Assembly (NCBI GenBank): GCA_902826385.1
Contig: CADEEU010000023.1
Span: forward strand, 1 to 18,470
Direction: 5' to 3'
From: an uncultured Acidobacteriota bacterium
Lineage (GTDB): Bacteria; Acidobacteriota; Blastocatellia; Pyrinomonadales; Pyrinomonadaceae
DNA length: 18,470 bases
Below the pieces are notes generated by a model. It made no database searches and had not been told where the DNA came from. It was given only the letters and a program-made list of their open reading frames with translations. Below, piece by piece: positions 1-6,907 of this stretch. Within the stretch, counting starts at the first letter, position 1. Every line of letters begins with the position of its first letter. Made by a program: the position numbers and the translations under genes.

Positions 1-463
1 CCGTTCCCGCATCCACCCGCGAAATGGACGGAATATCGTTGTTCGGCGAATACTGCATCGCTATCCCAACTTCCTTCGACGCCTTACCGTTCACAGTGAT
101 CGCCTTCAGCACCTGGTCCTTAAGCAGCGACCATTCGCGATAGATCAGCTTTCTGCCCGGCAGCGAATCCAACTGGTCCGGCTCGATCGCATGCACGACC
201 TTAACCGGCTCGCCGCTTGCGGGAACAAAATAAAACCACCGCCGCGAGCCGCCCAGCCGCTCCGTCTTCAATATCCGCGGAGCCAGCGGGTCGCTCCCGC
301 GAAAATCGTAAAACAGCCAGCCCGTAAAATTCTGCTGCTTTAAAGCCGACTGAATATCGGCGATCCGTCTTTCCTGTTCGGTCTGCGCCGCCGGGCCGAA
401 AGAAAGCGCCGGGGAAACAATGGCCGACAAAACGCAGAATAGAGTTAGAAGTGCGTAATTCAT
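1..463 (-). CDS. Secreted M24-family Xaa-Pro aminopeptidase, N-terminal part (runs off the left edge)
   Basis: Reading the minus strand from the ATG at 463 gives 154 codons with no stop before the edge. Residues 1-25 or so form a signal peptide (MNYALLTLFCVLSAIVSPAL, then SFGPAA), so the enzyme is probably exported. The following part (LKQQNFTGWLFYDFRGSDPLA, RRWFYFVPASGEP, VVHAIEPDQLDSLPG, YSPNNDIPSISRVDAG) matches, from memory, the N-terminal non-catalytic domain of aminopeptidase P-like M24 metallopeptidases, which release N-terminal residues preceding proline using a dinuclear metal centre. The catalytic pita-bread domain with its Asp/His/Glu metal ligands would lie beyond the left edge, so activity cannot be judged. 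No clear Shine-Dalgarno sequence precedes the ATG; it was chosen because it gives a well-formed signal peptide. Family assignment is fairly sure; the exact substrate is not. Confidence 0.8.
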   Translation of the reverse strand, partial: MNYALLTLFCVLSAIVSPALSFGPAAQTEQERRIADIQSALKQQNFTGWLFYDFRGSDPLAPRILKTERLGGSRRWFYFVPASGEPVKVVHAIEPDQLDSLPGRKLIYREWSLLKDQVLKAITVNGKASKEVGIAMQYSPNNDIPSISRVDAGT

Positions 464-474
464 AAGAGATTTTT

Positions 475-603
475 CGGAATAAGTGATTGGTAGTAGGTAA
501 AAAGTTATAACGGATGCGCAAAGCAAAATCGTACGACTTATCTTTTATCAAATCCGCCATTCTTCATTATCACTTTTTACCTATCACCTATCACTTATTT
601 CGG
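475..603. repeat. Imperfect palindromic intergenic element with tandem arms
   Basis: The left arm (475-510, AATAAGTGATTGGTAGTAGG then TAAAAAGT) reappears inverted at 566-603, where the complement reads AATAAGTGATAGGTGATAGG then TAAAAAGTGA. The arms themselves contain 7-8 nt tandem near-repeats (GTGATAG/GTGATAGG). The centre (511-565) shows no gene. It lies between the aminopeptidase start and the esterase stop on the same strand. It belongs to the same structural class as several other elements in this window. It could form a long hairpin in RNA, but it has no U-tract like a standard terminator. Confidence 0.6.
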
Positions 604-1521
604 AGGTTGCTTCACCGAAAAAGCTCGCTCCGCTACCTGCAGAAATTCCTTCACCTGCATGTCCCAATACTTCCAGTCGTGGACGCCGGGCAGTTGGCGA
701 TATTCATGCGGCACTTTTTTTTCAACCAGCAGTTGGATGAAGTCGGTATTGTTTTTAAACAAAAAGTCTTCGGTACCGCAATCGATGTAGAGAAAAGGCA
801 TCGCTTTGATTTTCTCAGGCGAAGCTTCACGGACGAGGGCGAAAAGATCGTTCGATTTTTTCGTCGCGCTGTCGGGCTCACCGAAAATGGTGATCAGCGA
901 GGTGCGAATGTTTCCGGGCGGCAGATCGTCGGCCGTACGATAAGACGACGCAAAGAGCGCTCCGCTAAACGAACCGGCGAGCCTGAACATTTCGGGATAT
1001 TTCAGCCCGAACTTCAAGGCCCCGAAACCGCCCATCGACAAGCCGGCGATCGACCTGTTCGAACGGTCCGCCGCTGTACGAAATTTTTTGTCGATCTCGG
1101 GGATCAGTTCCTTGATAATGTAGCTCTCGTACTTGTCCGTCTGCTTCGTTGCGCTGTCCGTGTACCAGCCGTTCTCGCCCTCCGGCGTTACGATGATGAA
1201 ATTGTACCGCGCGGCGTAATCCGTCAGCTTCGTCCGGTCGGTCCAGTTGTCGTAATGACCGGTCAGTCCGTGCAGCAAATAGATCACCGGGTAGCGAAAA
1301 GCAGAACTTTTAGCGTCCGAATATGCGGCCGGCAGCACGACGCGATAGGGCATATCGCGGCCCATAAGTTTGCTGGCTAATCTTTCTTCCTTTACGTTCG
1401 CCGGCAGAGGCGCCTTTTGCACCGACGGCTGGGCTGCGGCAATCTGTGCAATGGCGAACAGCAGAACGAGGACAACAATCGGCCTTAGCTCTCGTAGTTT
1501 GTCGGCTGTAAGGCTGTTCAT
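595..1521 (-). CDS. Secreted alpha/beta-hydrolase esterase (PF00756, esterase D family)
   Basis: A 308-residue protein from the ATG at 1521. Residues 1-31 make a signal peptide (positively charged start, IVVLVLLFAIAQIAAA, cleavage near AAAQP). The body carries the esterase D/feruloyl esterase-like signature: YLLHGLTGHYDNW (oxyanion-hole region), the nucleophile elbow GLSMGG with Ser162, then Asp252 in CGTEDF and His281 in PGVHDW, a complete Ser-Asp-His triad. Family members hydrolyse carboxylic esters (acetyl-xylan, feruloyl, S-formylglutathione, trehalose mycolyl transfer); the signal peptide argues against cytosolic S-formylglutathione hydrolase. The start eight codons upstream (1545) would put MVRGAFFQ before the signal peptide and is less likely. 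Its ATG overlaps the TGA of the upstream zinc-ribbon gene (ATGA), which indicates translational coupling. The substrate is unknown. Confidence 0.85.
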   Translation of the reverse strand: MNSLTADKLRELRPIVVLVLLFAIAQIAAAQPSVQKAPLPANVKEERLASKLMGRDMPYRVVLPAAYSDAKSSAFRYPVIYLLHGLTGHYDNWTDRTKLTDYAARYNFIIVTPEGENGWYTDSATKQTDKYESYIIKELIPEIDKKFRTAADRSNRSIAGLSMGGFGALKFGLKYPEMFRLAGSFSGALFASSYRTADDLPPGNIRTSLITIFGEPDSATKKSNDLFALVREASPEKIKAMPFLYIDCGTEDFLFKNNTDFIQLLVEKKVPHEYRQLPGVHDWKYWDMQVKEFLQVAERAFSVKQPPK

Positions 1522-1811
1522 TTGGAAAAAAGCCCCCCGAACCATCCGGTCCCGCCCTCATCCTTTGCCGCAATTTGGGCGAGTTCACCGGCGTCCAGCC
1601 ACACGCCGGTGCATGTATTGCAAACGTCGATCTTAACGGTTTCGTAATCGGCTTCGTAAAGCGTGCCGTTGCATTTCGGGCACTGAAGCTGAAGGTCCTT
1701 CGAATCTTCTGACTCGATCTTAGCCTTCATTTTTTCGAGCAGCTCTTTTTCTTTTTGGCGAAAATATTCGTTCTCCAGCGCACGTCCACGGTCGTCCAGT
1801 TCTAATGGCAT
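1518..1811 (-). CDS. Small zinc-ribbon protein (TFIIB-type zinc finger, PF13453-like)
   Basis: A 97-residue protein starting MPLELDDRGRALENEYF. Residues 10-36 are charged and helical (probable coiled coil: RQKEKELLEKMKAKIESE). The C-terminal half holds two CxxC knuckles, CPKCNGTLYEA (Cys44/Cys47) and CNTCTGVWLDAGEL (Cys64/Cys67), the hallmark of the zf-TFIIB family with its GVWLDAGEL motif. These proteins are widespread in bacteria and their function is poorly defined; zinc binding is expected. An AGGAG stands upstream (about 14 nt from the ATG, rather far), and the reading frame stays open further upstream, but the family's usual length supports the 1811 start. The stop overlaps the esterase start by 4 nt, so the two are co-translated, although no functional link is obvious. 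Confidence 0.8.
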   Translation of the reverse strand: MPLELDDRGRALENEYFRQKEKELLEKMKAKIESEDSKDLQLQCPKCNGTLYEADYETVKIDVCNTCTGVWLDAGELAQIAAKDEGGTGWFGGLFSK

Positions 1812-1915
1812 AAATGCAGTTTTATCTCCTGTAAATTTTGGTCGTTTACAGATAGAAAAATAACAGTTTGTAGGGATTAGTAAAAGTTTGAACGCCTGAA
1901 CAAAAAAACGAGATG

Positions 1916-2004
1916 TCTGGGAGGTAGCTTGATCGGCTCCAGCGGAGCCAAATATTTGTAGAACAGCAGGCAATAGAAATCACGCGGAGCTCCGGAGGCC
2001 TCCC
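1916..2004. repeat. Palindromic intergenic element between the zinc-ribbon and DUF2270 genes
   Basis: The segment is bounded by CTGGGAGG and GGCCTCCCA. It contains a perfect hairpin GGCTCC-AGC-GGAGCC (1935-1949) followed by AAATATTTG, and ends in a chain of overlapping palindromes (GGAGCTCC, CTCCGGAG, GGAGGCCTCC, 1985-2004). It touches the DUF2270 stop at 2006. It looks like a REP-type mobile palindromic repeat rather than a regulatory leader. Confidence 0.5.
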
Positions 2005-2005
2005 A

Positions 2006-2911
2006 TCACGCTTCGGTCTTATGAATTGATCTTATCCGCTGTCGTGCTTTTTTCGAACGGCTGGAGATCGGGCGGCGTTTGAGGCTTGAGCCGGCCCATT
2101 CGGAGACTTGTTTTAGCGGGTGCCATTCGAGGTCTTCCTGCGGCAGTACTTCACTGGAAGAGTCTTTCAATCGGAGCGTGCCGAACGCGACAAAAAATAT
2201 CAGCAAGTTAAAAATCGCCCCGATCAGCACTACCAGCCAACCCGGCGCCAGTCCGACCTGTGCACGGGCGAACATTATCTCCCAAAACCGCTCGCGGTCC
2301 TGAGGCGTTACTGTCGGTATCGGCGACGGGTGAATATAGATCTTCAATGCCCAGGACAGCGCCAGCAGCACAAAAATCCAAAGATAATTCGCACGCAAAC
2401 GGCGTCCGACCGCTTCCCATTCGCTGATCGTAAAATGCGGAACCAGCAGATCGGCCGAAATATGCTCGGCCCATTCCTGATCGGGCGGCATGGTCCGCTG
2501 CGAAAGCATCGGGGCAAAATAGCCGGTTTCCAAAACACGTACGCGGTTGGCCCAAACCTCGTAATAACGGTATCGCCGGGCTTCCATGAACAGGAAGATC
2601 GAAACGAGTATCGAATTGATCGGGATCGCAAAATGCGGATTGTCCGGCGAGCTGAAAACGAACGACAGCGTCGCACCGGCCGTGATCACGGCCCAGTTGG
2701 TCGTAGCGTCCAGGCGTCCGCGCCACACGTTCGACCGCTGAATCTCGCCGCGATAAAAGTGCACCATCGCGGTGTTGAATTCCGCGGGAGCAAGTTTTTT
2801 TGCGATAGTCTGCGGTGAAGCCTTCGGTTTCTCGTTGCGTTTATGGACTTCTTCTGCAAAAGCTCGAAAGGACTCCGGGACTTTGGTTATGTGCAGTTCT
2901 TCGTCGGACAT
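2006..2911 (-). CDS. DUF2270 family integral membrane protein
   Basis: From the ATG at 2911 (MSDEELHITK) this is a 301-residue protein; an in-frame ATG ten codons upstream (2941) cannot be excluded, since neither has a convincing ribosome-binding site. The segments FNTAMVHFYRGEIQRSNVWR, RLDATTNWAVITAGATLSF and FLFMEARRYRYYEVWANRVR are characteristic of DUF2270. Hydrophobic stretches suggest four membrane helices: two in the first half around residues 75-125 and two in the second half (LWIFVLLALSWALKIYI and WLVVLIGAIFNLLIFFVAF). The C-terminal 60 residues are charged and end in a basic tail (KRRPISSRSKKARQRIRSIHK), probably cytoplasmic. The molecular function of the family is unknown. The gene stands alone on its strand between two repeat elements. 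Confidence 0.8.
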   Translation of the reverse strand: MSDEELHITKVPESFRAFAEEVHKRNEKPKASPQTIAKKLAPAEFNTAMVHFYRGEIQRSNVWRGRLDATTNWAVITAGATLSFVFSSPDNPHFAIPINSILVSIFLFMEARRYRYYEVWANRVRVLETGYFAPMLSQRTMPPDQEWAEHISADLLVPHFTISEWEAVGRRLRANYLWIFVLLALSWALKIYIHPSPIPTVTPQDRERFWEIMFARAQVGLAPGWLVVLIGAIFNLLIFFVAFGTLRLKDSSSEVLPQEDLEWHPLKQVSEWAGSSLKRRPISSRSKKARQRIRSIHKTEA

Positions 2912-3078
2912 TCGAATGCCGGTCCGAGCATCGTCTCTCATAGCGTGCTTGGGGAAAGGAAATCGGAAGGCGGCGCGAAACCTTCGCTATTCGAAAAATT
3001 AGCACCTTCGCCCTTGTTTTGCAAGAATCTTACAGAAACGAAGGTGTCTGGATTTGCGTTACCGTTATTTAAACTTGA

Positions 3079-3158
3079 TTCTTCCTTTCGCGGTCTTTGC
3101 GAACTTTGCGTCAGAAAAAGGATTTCACGCGAAGATCGCGAAGAACGCAAAGGAAGAA
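3079..3158. repeat. Imperfect palindromic element with tandem CTTTGCG units
   Basis: The left arm (3081-3111) reads CTTCCTTTCGCGGTCTTTGC followed by GAACTTTGCGT. The complement of 3124-3158 reads CTTCCTTTGCGTTCTTCGCG followed by ATCTTCGCGTG. The arms are mutually inverted and are each built of 8-9 nt tandem near-repeats (TCTTTGCGA/ACTTTGCGT). It occupies most of the gene-free 2942-3227 region between the divergent DUF2270 and tadA genes; nothing else recognisable is seen there. Confidence 0.6.
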
Positions 3159-3227
3159 GTAGGAAGAAAAATCCTGAACTAAGCAAGCCGGTTTCCAGCC
3201 TATCGGCCGTAACGATAGAATTGGCGT

Positions 3228-3686
3228 ATGAACGAAACCGACGAGCAATTCATGCGCATCGCCATCGAACGAGCAGCGGCTGCGATCGAATTCGATGAAG
3301 TTCCCATCGGTGCCTGCCTGGTCGACGAAAATGGCGAGGTCGTCGCCGCATCGTTCAACCGCACAATAACCGATTGCGACCCGACCGCTCATGCCGAGAT
3401 ACTCGCCCTCCGCGAAGCCGCAAAAAAGATCGGAAATTATCGGCTGACCGACACAACGCTTTACACAACGATCGAGCCCTGCGTAATGTGTGCCGGTGCG
3501 CTGGTGAACGCCCGCGTAAAGCGCCTGGTTTACGGTGCCGCAGATGAACGTTTTGGAGCGGTCGAAACGCTCTTTCGCCTCTGTGACAACGATTCGCTCA
3601 ACCATCGCCTCGAAATCACGTCCGGCGTACTCGCCGCCGAATGCCGCAAGCTGATGCAGGATTTCTTCAAAGTAAAACGCAACTAA
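3228..3686 (+). CDS. tadA: tRNA-specific adenosine deaminase TadA
   Basis: A 152-residue protein, the usual length for TadA. It converts adenosine 34 of tRNA-Arg(ACG) to inosine in the cytoplasm, letting one tRNA read CGU, CGC and CGA. The zinc-dependent deaminase signature is complete: His55-Ala-Glu57 in the HAE motif (Glu57 the proton shuttle) and Pro84-Cys85-x-x-Cys88 in PCVMCAGAL. Upstream, DEVPIGACLVDENGEVVA and FNRTITDCDPTAHAE fit the family core, and ALVNARVKRLVYGAADERFGA is the typical segment after the second zinc motif. It begins after a repeat-filled intergenic region and is followed 53 nt later by a tRNA-Ser gene. Nothing is missing or odd. Confidence 0.95.
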   Translation: MNETDEQFMRIAIERAAAAIEFDEVPIGACLVDENGEVVAASFNRTITDCDPTAHAEILALREAAKKIGNYRLTDTTLYTTIEPCVMCAGALVNARVKRLVYGAADERFGAVETLFRLCDNDSLNHRLEITSGVLAAECRKLMQDFFKVKRN

Positions 3687-3698
3687 ACGGTTCGACAC

Positions 3699-3727
3699 TT
3701 TATCCTTTCGCCGTTATCCTTTATACT
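3699..3727 (+). promoter_or_regulatory. Possible promoter for tRNA-Ser(CGA)
   Basis: TATACT at 3722-3727 is a reasonable -10, with a weak -35 (TTTATC, 3699-3704) 17 nt upstream, placing the start a few bases before the mature tRNA 5' end at 3740. The surrounding sequence is made of TTATCCTTT near-repeats, and the 17-mer ACTTTATCCTTTCGCCG (3697-3713) occurs again at 6739-6755, so the match may be partly repeat-derived. Confidence 0.3.
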
Positions 3728-3739
3728 TTTCGTTCGCGC

Positions 3740-3830
<91 letters not shown>

Positions 3831-3865
3831 CAAAATCCCTCAAAAACGTCCGTCCTTCTGTTCAT

Positions 3866-4906
3866 ATGCGCCTAACACTGCTGCAACGAACGACGAATCG
3901 GCATCTTTCGACACTCATCCTTATCGTTATCATCCTCGGCTCTACGCTAGGCTGTGCCCGGATATCCGAACTGGTAAAAAAAGGCCGCGGCGATGGAGCA
4001 CCGACGCCCCCGCCGACCCGTGATTATCCCGGCCAGACCGGCGGTAATGAAAAGGAAAACAATCTGGTCAAAAAGACGAACTTTTACATAACGGACTGTT
4101 ACAACCGTTATTCCAATCGGATTGTCGAAAGCCACAACCGCTATCTATCGTGGGTCAAGAACGCCGACCAGGGACCAACAGGCAAAGAATCGATCGTTTA
4201 CGGTCTTTACGATGTAAGTGGCGACGGCTCCGACTGCGAAAAATCGATGGCGTCCGCAAAAGCGCTCGAGCCGTTCATGCCCGAGCTTGACGAGGCTGCC
4301 GACAATTATGTCGTCGCGCTCAAGGAAGCGATCACGGCCATCCGCGGCATTTATCAGTATTACGAACAGGACGATTACAAAGACGACAATTTCGCCAAAG
4401 GCAAAGCCGCTCACGCCGGCCTGATGGACGCTTTCAGCAAGTTTAAGACAGTGAACACCACTTTTGCCCAGCAGGTCGATAAGCTGGAAGACGACGTAGC
4501 CCAAAAGGAGCTTACCCGCCTTACCGACGAAGGAAAAACGTACGAAGCCACCGTGGTCGAAACCGGCATAAAAGCGAAAAAGATCAAGAATCTTCTCCAA
4601 AACAAGCAGTACGAAGAGATCACCGCCGATGAGCTTACGCCTTTGATCGACGATTTCAGTGCTACCGTCGACAAGATGAAAGCCGGCAACGCCAAGCCTA
4701 CGACAAGCATGTACACAAGCGCGTGCGATGATTTTCTAAAAGCGTCGAAAGAGATGATGCGCCGCAAACGCGACAACAAAAAGTTTACCGACTTCGAACG
4801 ACGCCAGAACGACATGGGAGCCGGCTGGATGGTCGAAGGCTCGCCCGACAAGGTAATCAGGGCCTACAACGACATGATCCAGCGCCGAAGATTTACTCAG
4901 TTTTAA
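3866..4906 (+). CDS. Probable lipoprotein, DUF3829/YiiG-like
   Basis: A 346-residue protein with an N-terminal hydrophobic segment (LSTLILIVIILGSTLGC) ending in Cys30. The lipobox is imperfect (T-L-G-C) but the length and position suit lipid modification and export. A low-complexity linker (GDGAPTPPPTRDYPGQTGGNE) follows, then a mostly alpha-helical domain starting KKTNFYITDCYNRYSNRIVE. Its N/Y-rich helix, acidic helices and WxxEGSPDKVIRAYNDMI-type C-terminus resemble the DUF3829 (YiiG) family, whose function is not established. No Shine-Dalgarno sequence is visible at the ATG. It starts 36 nt after tRNA-Ser(CGA) and is followed by a palindromic repeat that would end the unit. Family call moderate; an alternative is an unrelated helical lipoprotein. 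Confidence 0.6.
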   Translation: MRLTLLQRTTNRHLSTLILIVIILGSTLGCARISELVKKGRGDGAPTPPPTRDYPGQTGGNEKENNLVKKTNFYITDCYNRYSNRIVESHNRYLSWVKNADQGPTGKESIVYGLYDVSGDGSDCEKSMASAKALEPFMPELDEAADNYVVALKEAITAIRGIYQYYEQDDYKDDNFAKGKAAHAGLMDAFSKFKTVNTTFAQQVDKLEDDVAQKELTRLTDEGKTYEATVVETGIKAKKIKNLLQNKQYEEITADELTPLIDDFSATVDKMKAGNAKPTTSMYTSACDDFLKASKEMMRRKRDNKKFTDFERRQNDMGAGWMVEGSPDKVIRAYNDMIQRRRFTQF

Positions 4907-4908
4907 TT

Positions 4909-4996
4909 TTTAGCCGCGGATTTGCGCTGATGACACGGATTAGTACTTTTCTTAAACTTTCTTATCCGCGTCCATCTGCGTTCATCTGCGGCTAAA
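4909..4996. repeat. Palindromic element with tandem CATCTGCG units
   Basis: The left arm begins TTTAGCCGCGGAT and the right arm ends ATCTGCGGCTAAA; the inverted match extends imperfectly for about 35 nt on each side with an A/T-rich centre (4945-4960). The right arm is a tandem of near-repeats (CGCGTC-CATCTGCGTT-CATCTGCGG). It starts three bases after the lipoprotein stop and ends about 95 nt before the aqpZ ATG. Confidence 0.65.
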
Positions 4997-5091
4997 CCTC
5001 TTTTTGCCGTCTTGACGTAATCCTTCCAAAAGACGAAAATTCCCTCAAAAGCAACACCACGAACAAAAACTGGCTTCTGGGAGGATTCTTT

Positions 5092-5847
5092 ATGCCTTTG
5101 ACAAAGAGGTTGTCGGCGGAGTTTATCGGTACGTTATGGCTTGTTCTGGGCGGCTGCGGCAGTGCCGTTCTTGCGGCCAAAGTCAGCACCGCGAACATGG
5201 GAATTGGATACGCGGGCGTCTCGCTGGCGTTCGGTCTGACGGTGCTGACCATGGCTTACGCGATCGGCCACATATCCGGCTGTCATTTAAATCCGGCCGT
5301 GACGCTCGGTTTATGGGCCGGAAAGCGTTTTCCGGCGAAAGAGATTTTACCGTATGTCGCTGCTCAGGTTCTCGGCGCCATCGCCGGTGCAGGAATTTTG
5401 TGGATCATCGCTTATGGCCGGATCGGTTTCTCTCTCGCGGGCGGATTTGCCGCAAACGGTTACGCCGATCATTCGCCTGATGGCTATAACGTACTGTCGG
5501 CTTTCGTGGCCGAGGTCGTGATGACTTTCTTTTTCCTGGTGGTGATTCTCGGCGCCACCCACGGCAAGGCTCCGAAAGGCTTCGCCCCCGTCGCCATCGG
5601 CTTGTGTCTAACGCTCATCCATCTGATCAGCATTCCCGTGACGAACACGTCGGTCAACCCGGCCCGCTCGACCGGACCGGCCGTTTTTGTGCAGGGCTGG
5701 GCCATTGCACAGCTATGGCTTTTCTGGGTCGCGCCCATCCTGGGTGCATTGCTCGCCGGGTTTTTGTATACTTGGCTGGTCGGCGACGACGAACCCGAGG
5801 TTACTGGGGAAACGCCCAAACCTGAGGTCCTCGACGAAGCTGCATAA
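5092..5847 (+). CDS. aqpZ: Aquaporin Z (water channel)
   Basis: A 251-residue inner-membrane channel for water. Both NPA boxes are present: HLNPAVTLG (Asn67-Pro68-Ala69) and SVNPARSTGP (Asn189-Pro190-Ala191). The selectivity-filter residues fit the water-specific AqpZ pattern (Phe47, His177, Thr186, Arg192) rather than the wider glycerol channel. The six transmembrane segments and the AEFIGTLWLVLGGCGSAVLA start are standard. The C-terminus has a 20-residue acidic tail (GDDEPEVTGETPKPEVLDEA) not typical of E. coli AqpZ. A strong Shine-Dalgarno GGGAGGA lies 7 nt before the ATG. The stop codon is only 2 nt from the 5' end of tRNA-Ser(GGA), so the two may share a transcript processed by RNase P. 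Confidence 0.95.
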   Translation: MPLTKRLSAEFIGTLWLVLGGCGSAVLAAKVSTANMGIGYAGVSLAFGLTVLTMAYAIGHISGCHLNPAVTLGLWAGKRFPAKEILPYVAAQVLGAIAGAGILWIIAYGRIGFSLAGGFAANGYADHSPDGYNVLSAFVAEVVMTFFFLVVILGATHGKAPKGFAPVAIGLCLTLIHLISIPVTNTSVNPARSTGPAVFVQGWAIAQLWLFWVAPILGALLAGFLYTWLVGDDEPEVTGETPKPEVLDEAA

Positions 5848-5849
5848 AC

Positions 5850-5939
5850 GGAAAGGTGCAAGAGTGGTTGAATTGGCAGCATTGGAAATGCTGTGAGCCT
5901 TAACGGGTTCCGTGGGTTCGAATCCCACCCTTTCCGCCA
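5850..5939 (+). tRNA. tRNA-Ser (anticodon GGA)
   Basis: A 90-nt class II tRNA. The acceptor GGAAAGG (5850-5856) pairs with CCTTTCC (5929-5935); G and an encoded CCA follow (5936-5939). The anticodon arm is CAGCA / loop TTGGAAA / TGCTG, anticodon GGA at 5884-5886, reading UCU/UCC. The long variable arm and T arm are identical to those of tRNA-Ser(CGA): 38 nt (5894-5931) match 3784-3821 exactly. The copies look like an old duplication that diverged in the anticodon and acceptor. Confidence 0.95.
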
Positions 5940-5983
5940 GTATTTAGTTCAAGAAGATGTCTGAAGAATCGAAATCGAGGTTA

Positions 5984-6148
5984 AAACTCCGTTAGGAGTT
6001 TGATGTTTATAGTATTCGTAAGGCAAATGGAGCCAAGCTCCGTAGGAGCGGCATCGATTCCGTGAATCGGCTTAATGCCGCCGCTAATGGGGCTCTATTT
6101 ATTTTCTCACCGCTCGCGTCTATAAACATTTCGCTCCGAACTCTTCCA
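5984..6148. repeat. Nested palindromic element filling the 5940-6267 intergenic region
   Basis: The outer arms are ACTCCGTTAGGAGTTTGATG + TTTATAGTA (from 5987) and, inverted, TCTATAAACATTTCGCTCCG + AACTC (to about 6143). Inside, AGCTCCGTAGGAGCGGCAT (6035-6053) faces ATGCCGCCGCTAATGGGGCT (6075-6094), flanking a small hairpin around ATTCCGTGAAT. The words CTCCGTAGGAGCGGCAT and GTTTATAG look like a widespread REP-like repeat of Acidobacteria-type genomes (recollection, not checked). No open reading frame of note lies within. Together with the promoter region after it, this accounts for the gene-free stretch. Confidence 0.6.
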
Positions 6149-6173
6149 AAAAAAACGCTTTACAAATCTTTAC

Positions 6174-6201
6174 TTATGCCGGCATAAATCTGATTTATAA
6201 T
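6174..6201 (+). promoter_or_regulatory. Putative -10 box with an adjacent 14-bp perfect palindrome (possible operator)
   Basis: TATAAT at 6196-6201 is a consensus -10. The best upstream -35-like word (TTTACT, 6169-6174) is 21 nt away, too far for an ordinary sigma-70 promoter. Exactly in the spacer lies the perfect palindrome TTATGCCGGCATAA (6174-6187). A poor -35 with a dyad in the spacer is the arrangement seen at regulator-controlled promoters (MerR-type activators use long spacers). It would drive the small membrane protein at 6268. Confidence 0.4.
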
Positions 6202-6267
6202 CCGTCTCGTCAGCCTTAAAATTTTGCTCAAAAATTCAACAACATTTCTTCACCTTGAGGGAGAACT

Positions 6268-6705
6268 ATGCCCAAATTCACACTCACACTGTTTGTTGTT
6301 TTCGCTTTGCTGATCGTCACTATCGTCACGCCGGTTTCGGCTCAGCCGGCGGCCAAATCGGGACCTGATGAATCGGTCGCTCAAACGTCGAATGCGAACT
6401 CTCAAACCGATCTTAAACAGGTTTTTGACGAAGAGACCAAAAAGTTCAATGCCGATTCGGCACGTTTCGACCCGCACAAGCTCGAAATGGAAAAGAACCG
6501 TCGTCAGGCCAAACGAAAATGGACCGGTAAGGACACCGCTCTCGTCGTCGCCATCGCCGTCGGCGTCGCAGCGCTAGTTTTCCTGCTCGTTAAATACGGA
6601 AAAGAATGCATACGAACAAGCCCCGACGGTTGTGCACTGTACACCGACGAATACTGCACCTGCGCCGAATACAAGCAGGAAACTCAGGCCCGCGGCGTAC
6701 GTTAG
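6268..6705 (+). CDS. Small membrane protein with N-terminal signal and C-terminal Cys cluster
   Basis: A 145-residue protein of unrecognised family. Residues 1-25 are a signal sequence (LTLFVVFALLIVTIVTPVSA, cleavage near VSAQP). Residues 26-85 are polar and charged with no clear fold. Residues 88-108 (DTALVVAIAVGVAALVFLLV) form a transmembrane helix. The last 35 residues carry four cysteines (CIRTSPDGC, CTC) in a short Tyr/Asp-rich tail, which could bind a metal or form disulfides. A clear Shine-Dalgarno (GAGGGAG) sits 6 nt before the ATG, and the start is unambiguous. With the signal cleaved, the tail would lie on one side of the inner membrane and the charged part on the other. It is monocistronic, flanked by repeat elements. 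Confidence 0.7.
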   Translation: MPKFTLTLFVVFALLIVTIVTPVSAQPAAKSGPDESVAQTSNANSQTDLKQVFDEETKKFNADSARFDPHKLEMEKNRRQAKRKWTGKDTALVVAIAVGVAALVFLLVKYGKECIRTSPDGCALYTDEYCTCAEYKQETQARGVR

Positions 6706-6769
6706 TCCGGCCGAACAACAAGATTTTCGGGTCGGCCAACTTTATCCTTTCGCCGCAATTCGATATTCT

Positions 6770-6886
6770 GATAAGTGGCTTCAGGCTCCGCACAAGGCTT
6801 GTGTTGTGAACTCCGCTAGGCGAGGAATCGAGCAACGGTAGCAATTTCATCCTGTGTTGCGGTTAAGTCTGAAGCCGCTTCTTATC
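6770..6886. repeat. 117-bp palindromic repeat element
   Basis: The ends GATAAGTGGCTTCAGGCT (6770-6787) and AGTCTGAAGCCGCTTCTTATC (6866-6886) are imperfect inverted repeats (GATAAG and GGCTTCAG in both arms). The interior holds CTCCGCTAGGCGAGG and GCAACGGTAGCAATTTCATC, words of a REP-like type. No coding potential is seen. It separates the small membrane protein gene from the convergent hypothetical gene at 6908. Confidence 0.55.
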
Positions 6887-6907
6887 TCCAACAATCTAAG
6901 CCAGACA

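Noticed and set aside
514..1380. Long plus-strand open frame (288 codons) opposite the esterase gene
   Set aside because: It is antisense to a gene with an intact catalytic triad and signal peptide; its translation is Arg-rich without family features or ribosome-binding site.
2120..2818. Plus-strand open frame of 232 codons opposite the DUF2270 gene
   Set aside because: Shadow of the real minus-strand gene; the translation is basic and low in recognisable motifs.
3111..3698. Minus-strand open frame of 195 codons over tadA
   Set aside because: Antisense to an unmistakable TadA with complete zinc motifs.
4909..4996. Rho-independent terminator after the lipoprotein gene
   Set aside because: The arms are long and imperfect with a large centre and no following T-run; it matches the palindromic repeat class instead.
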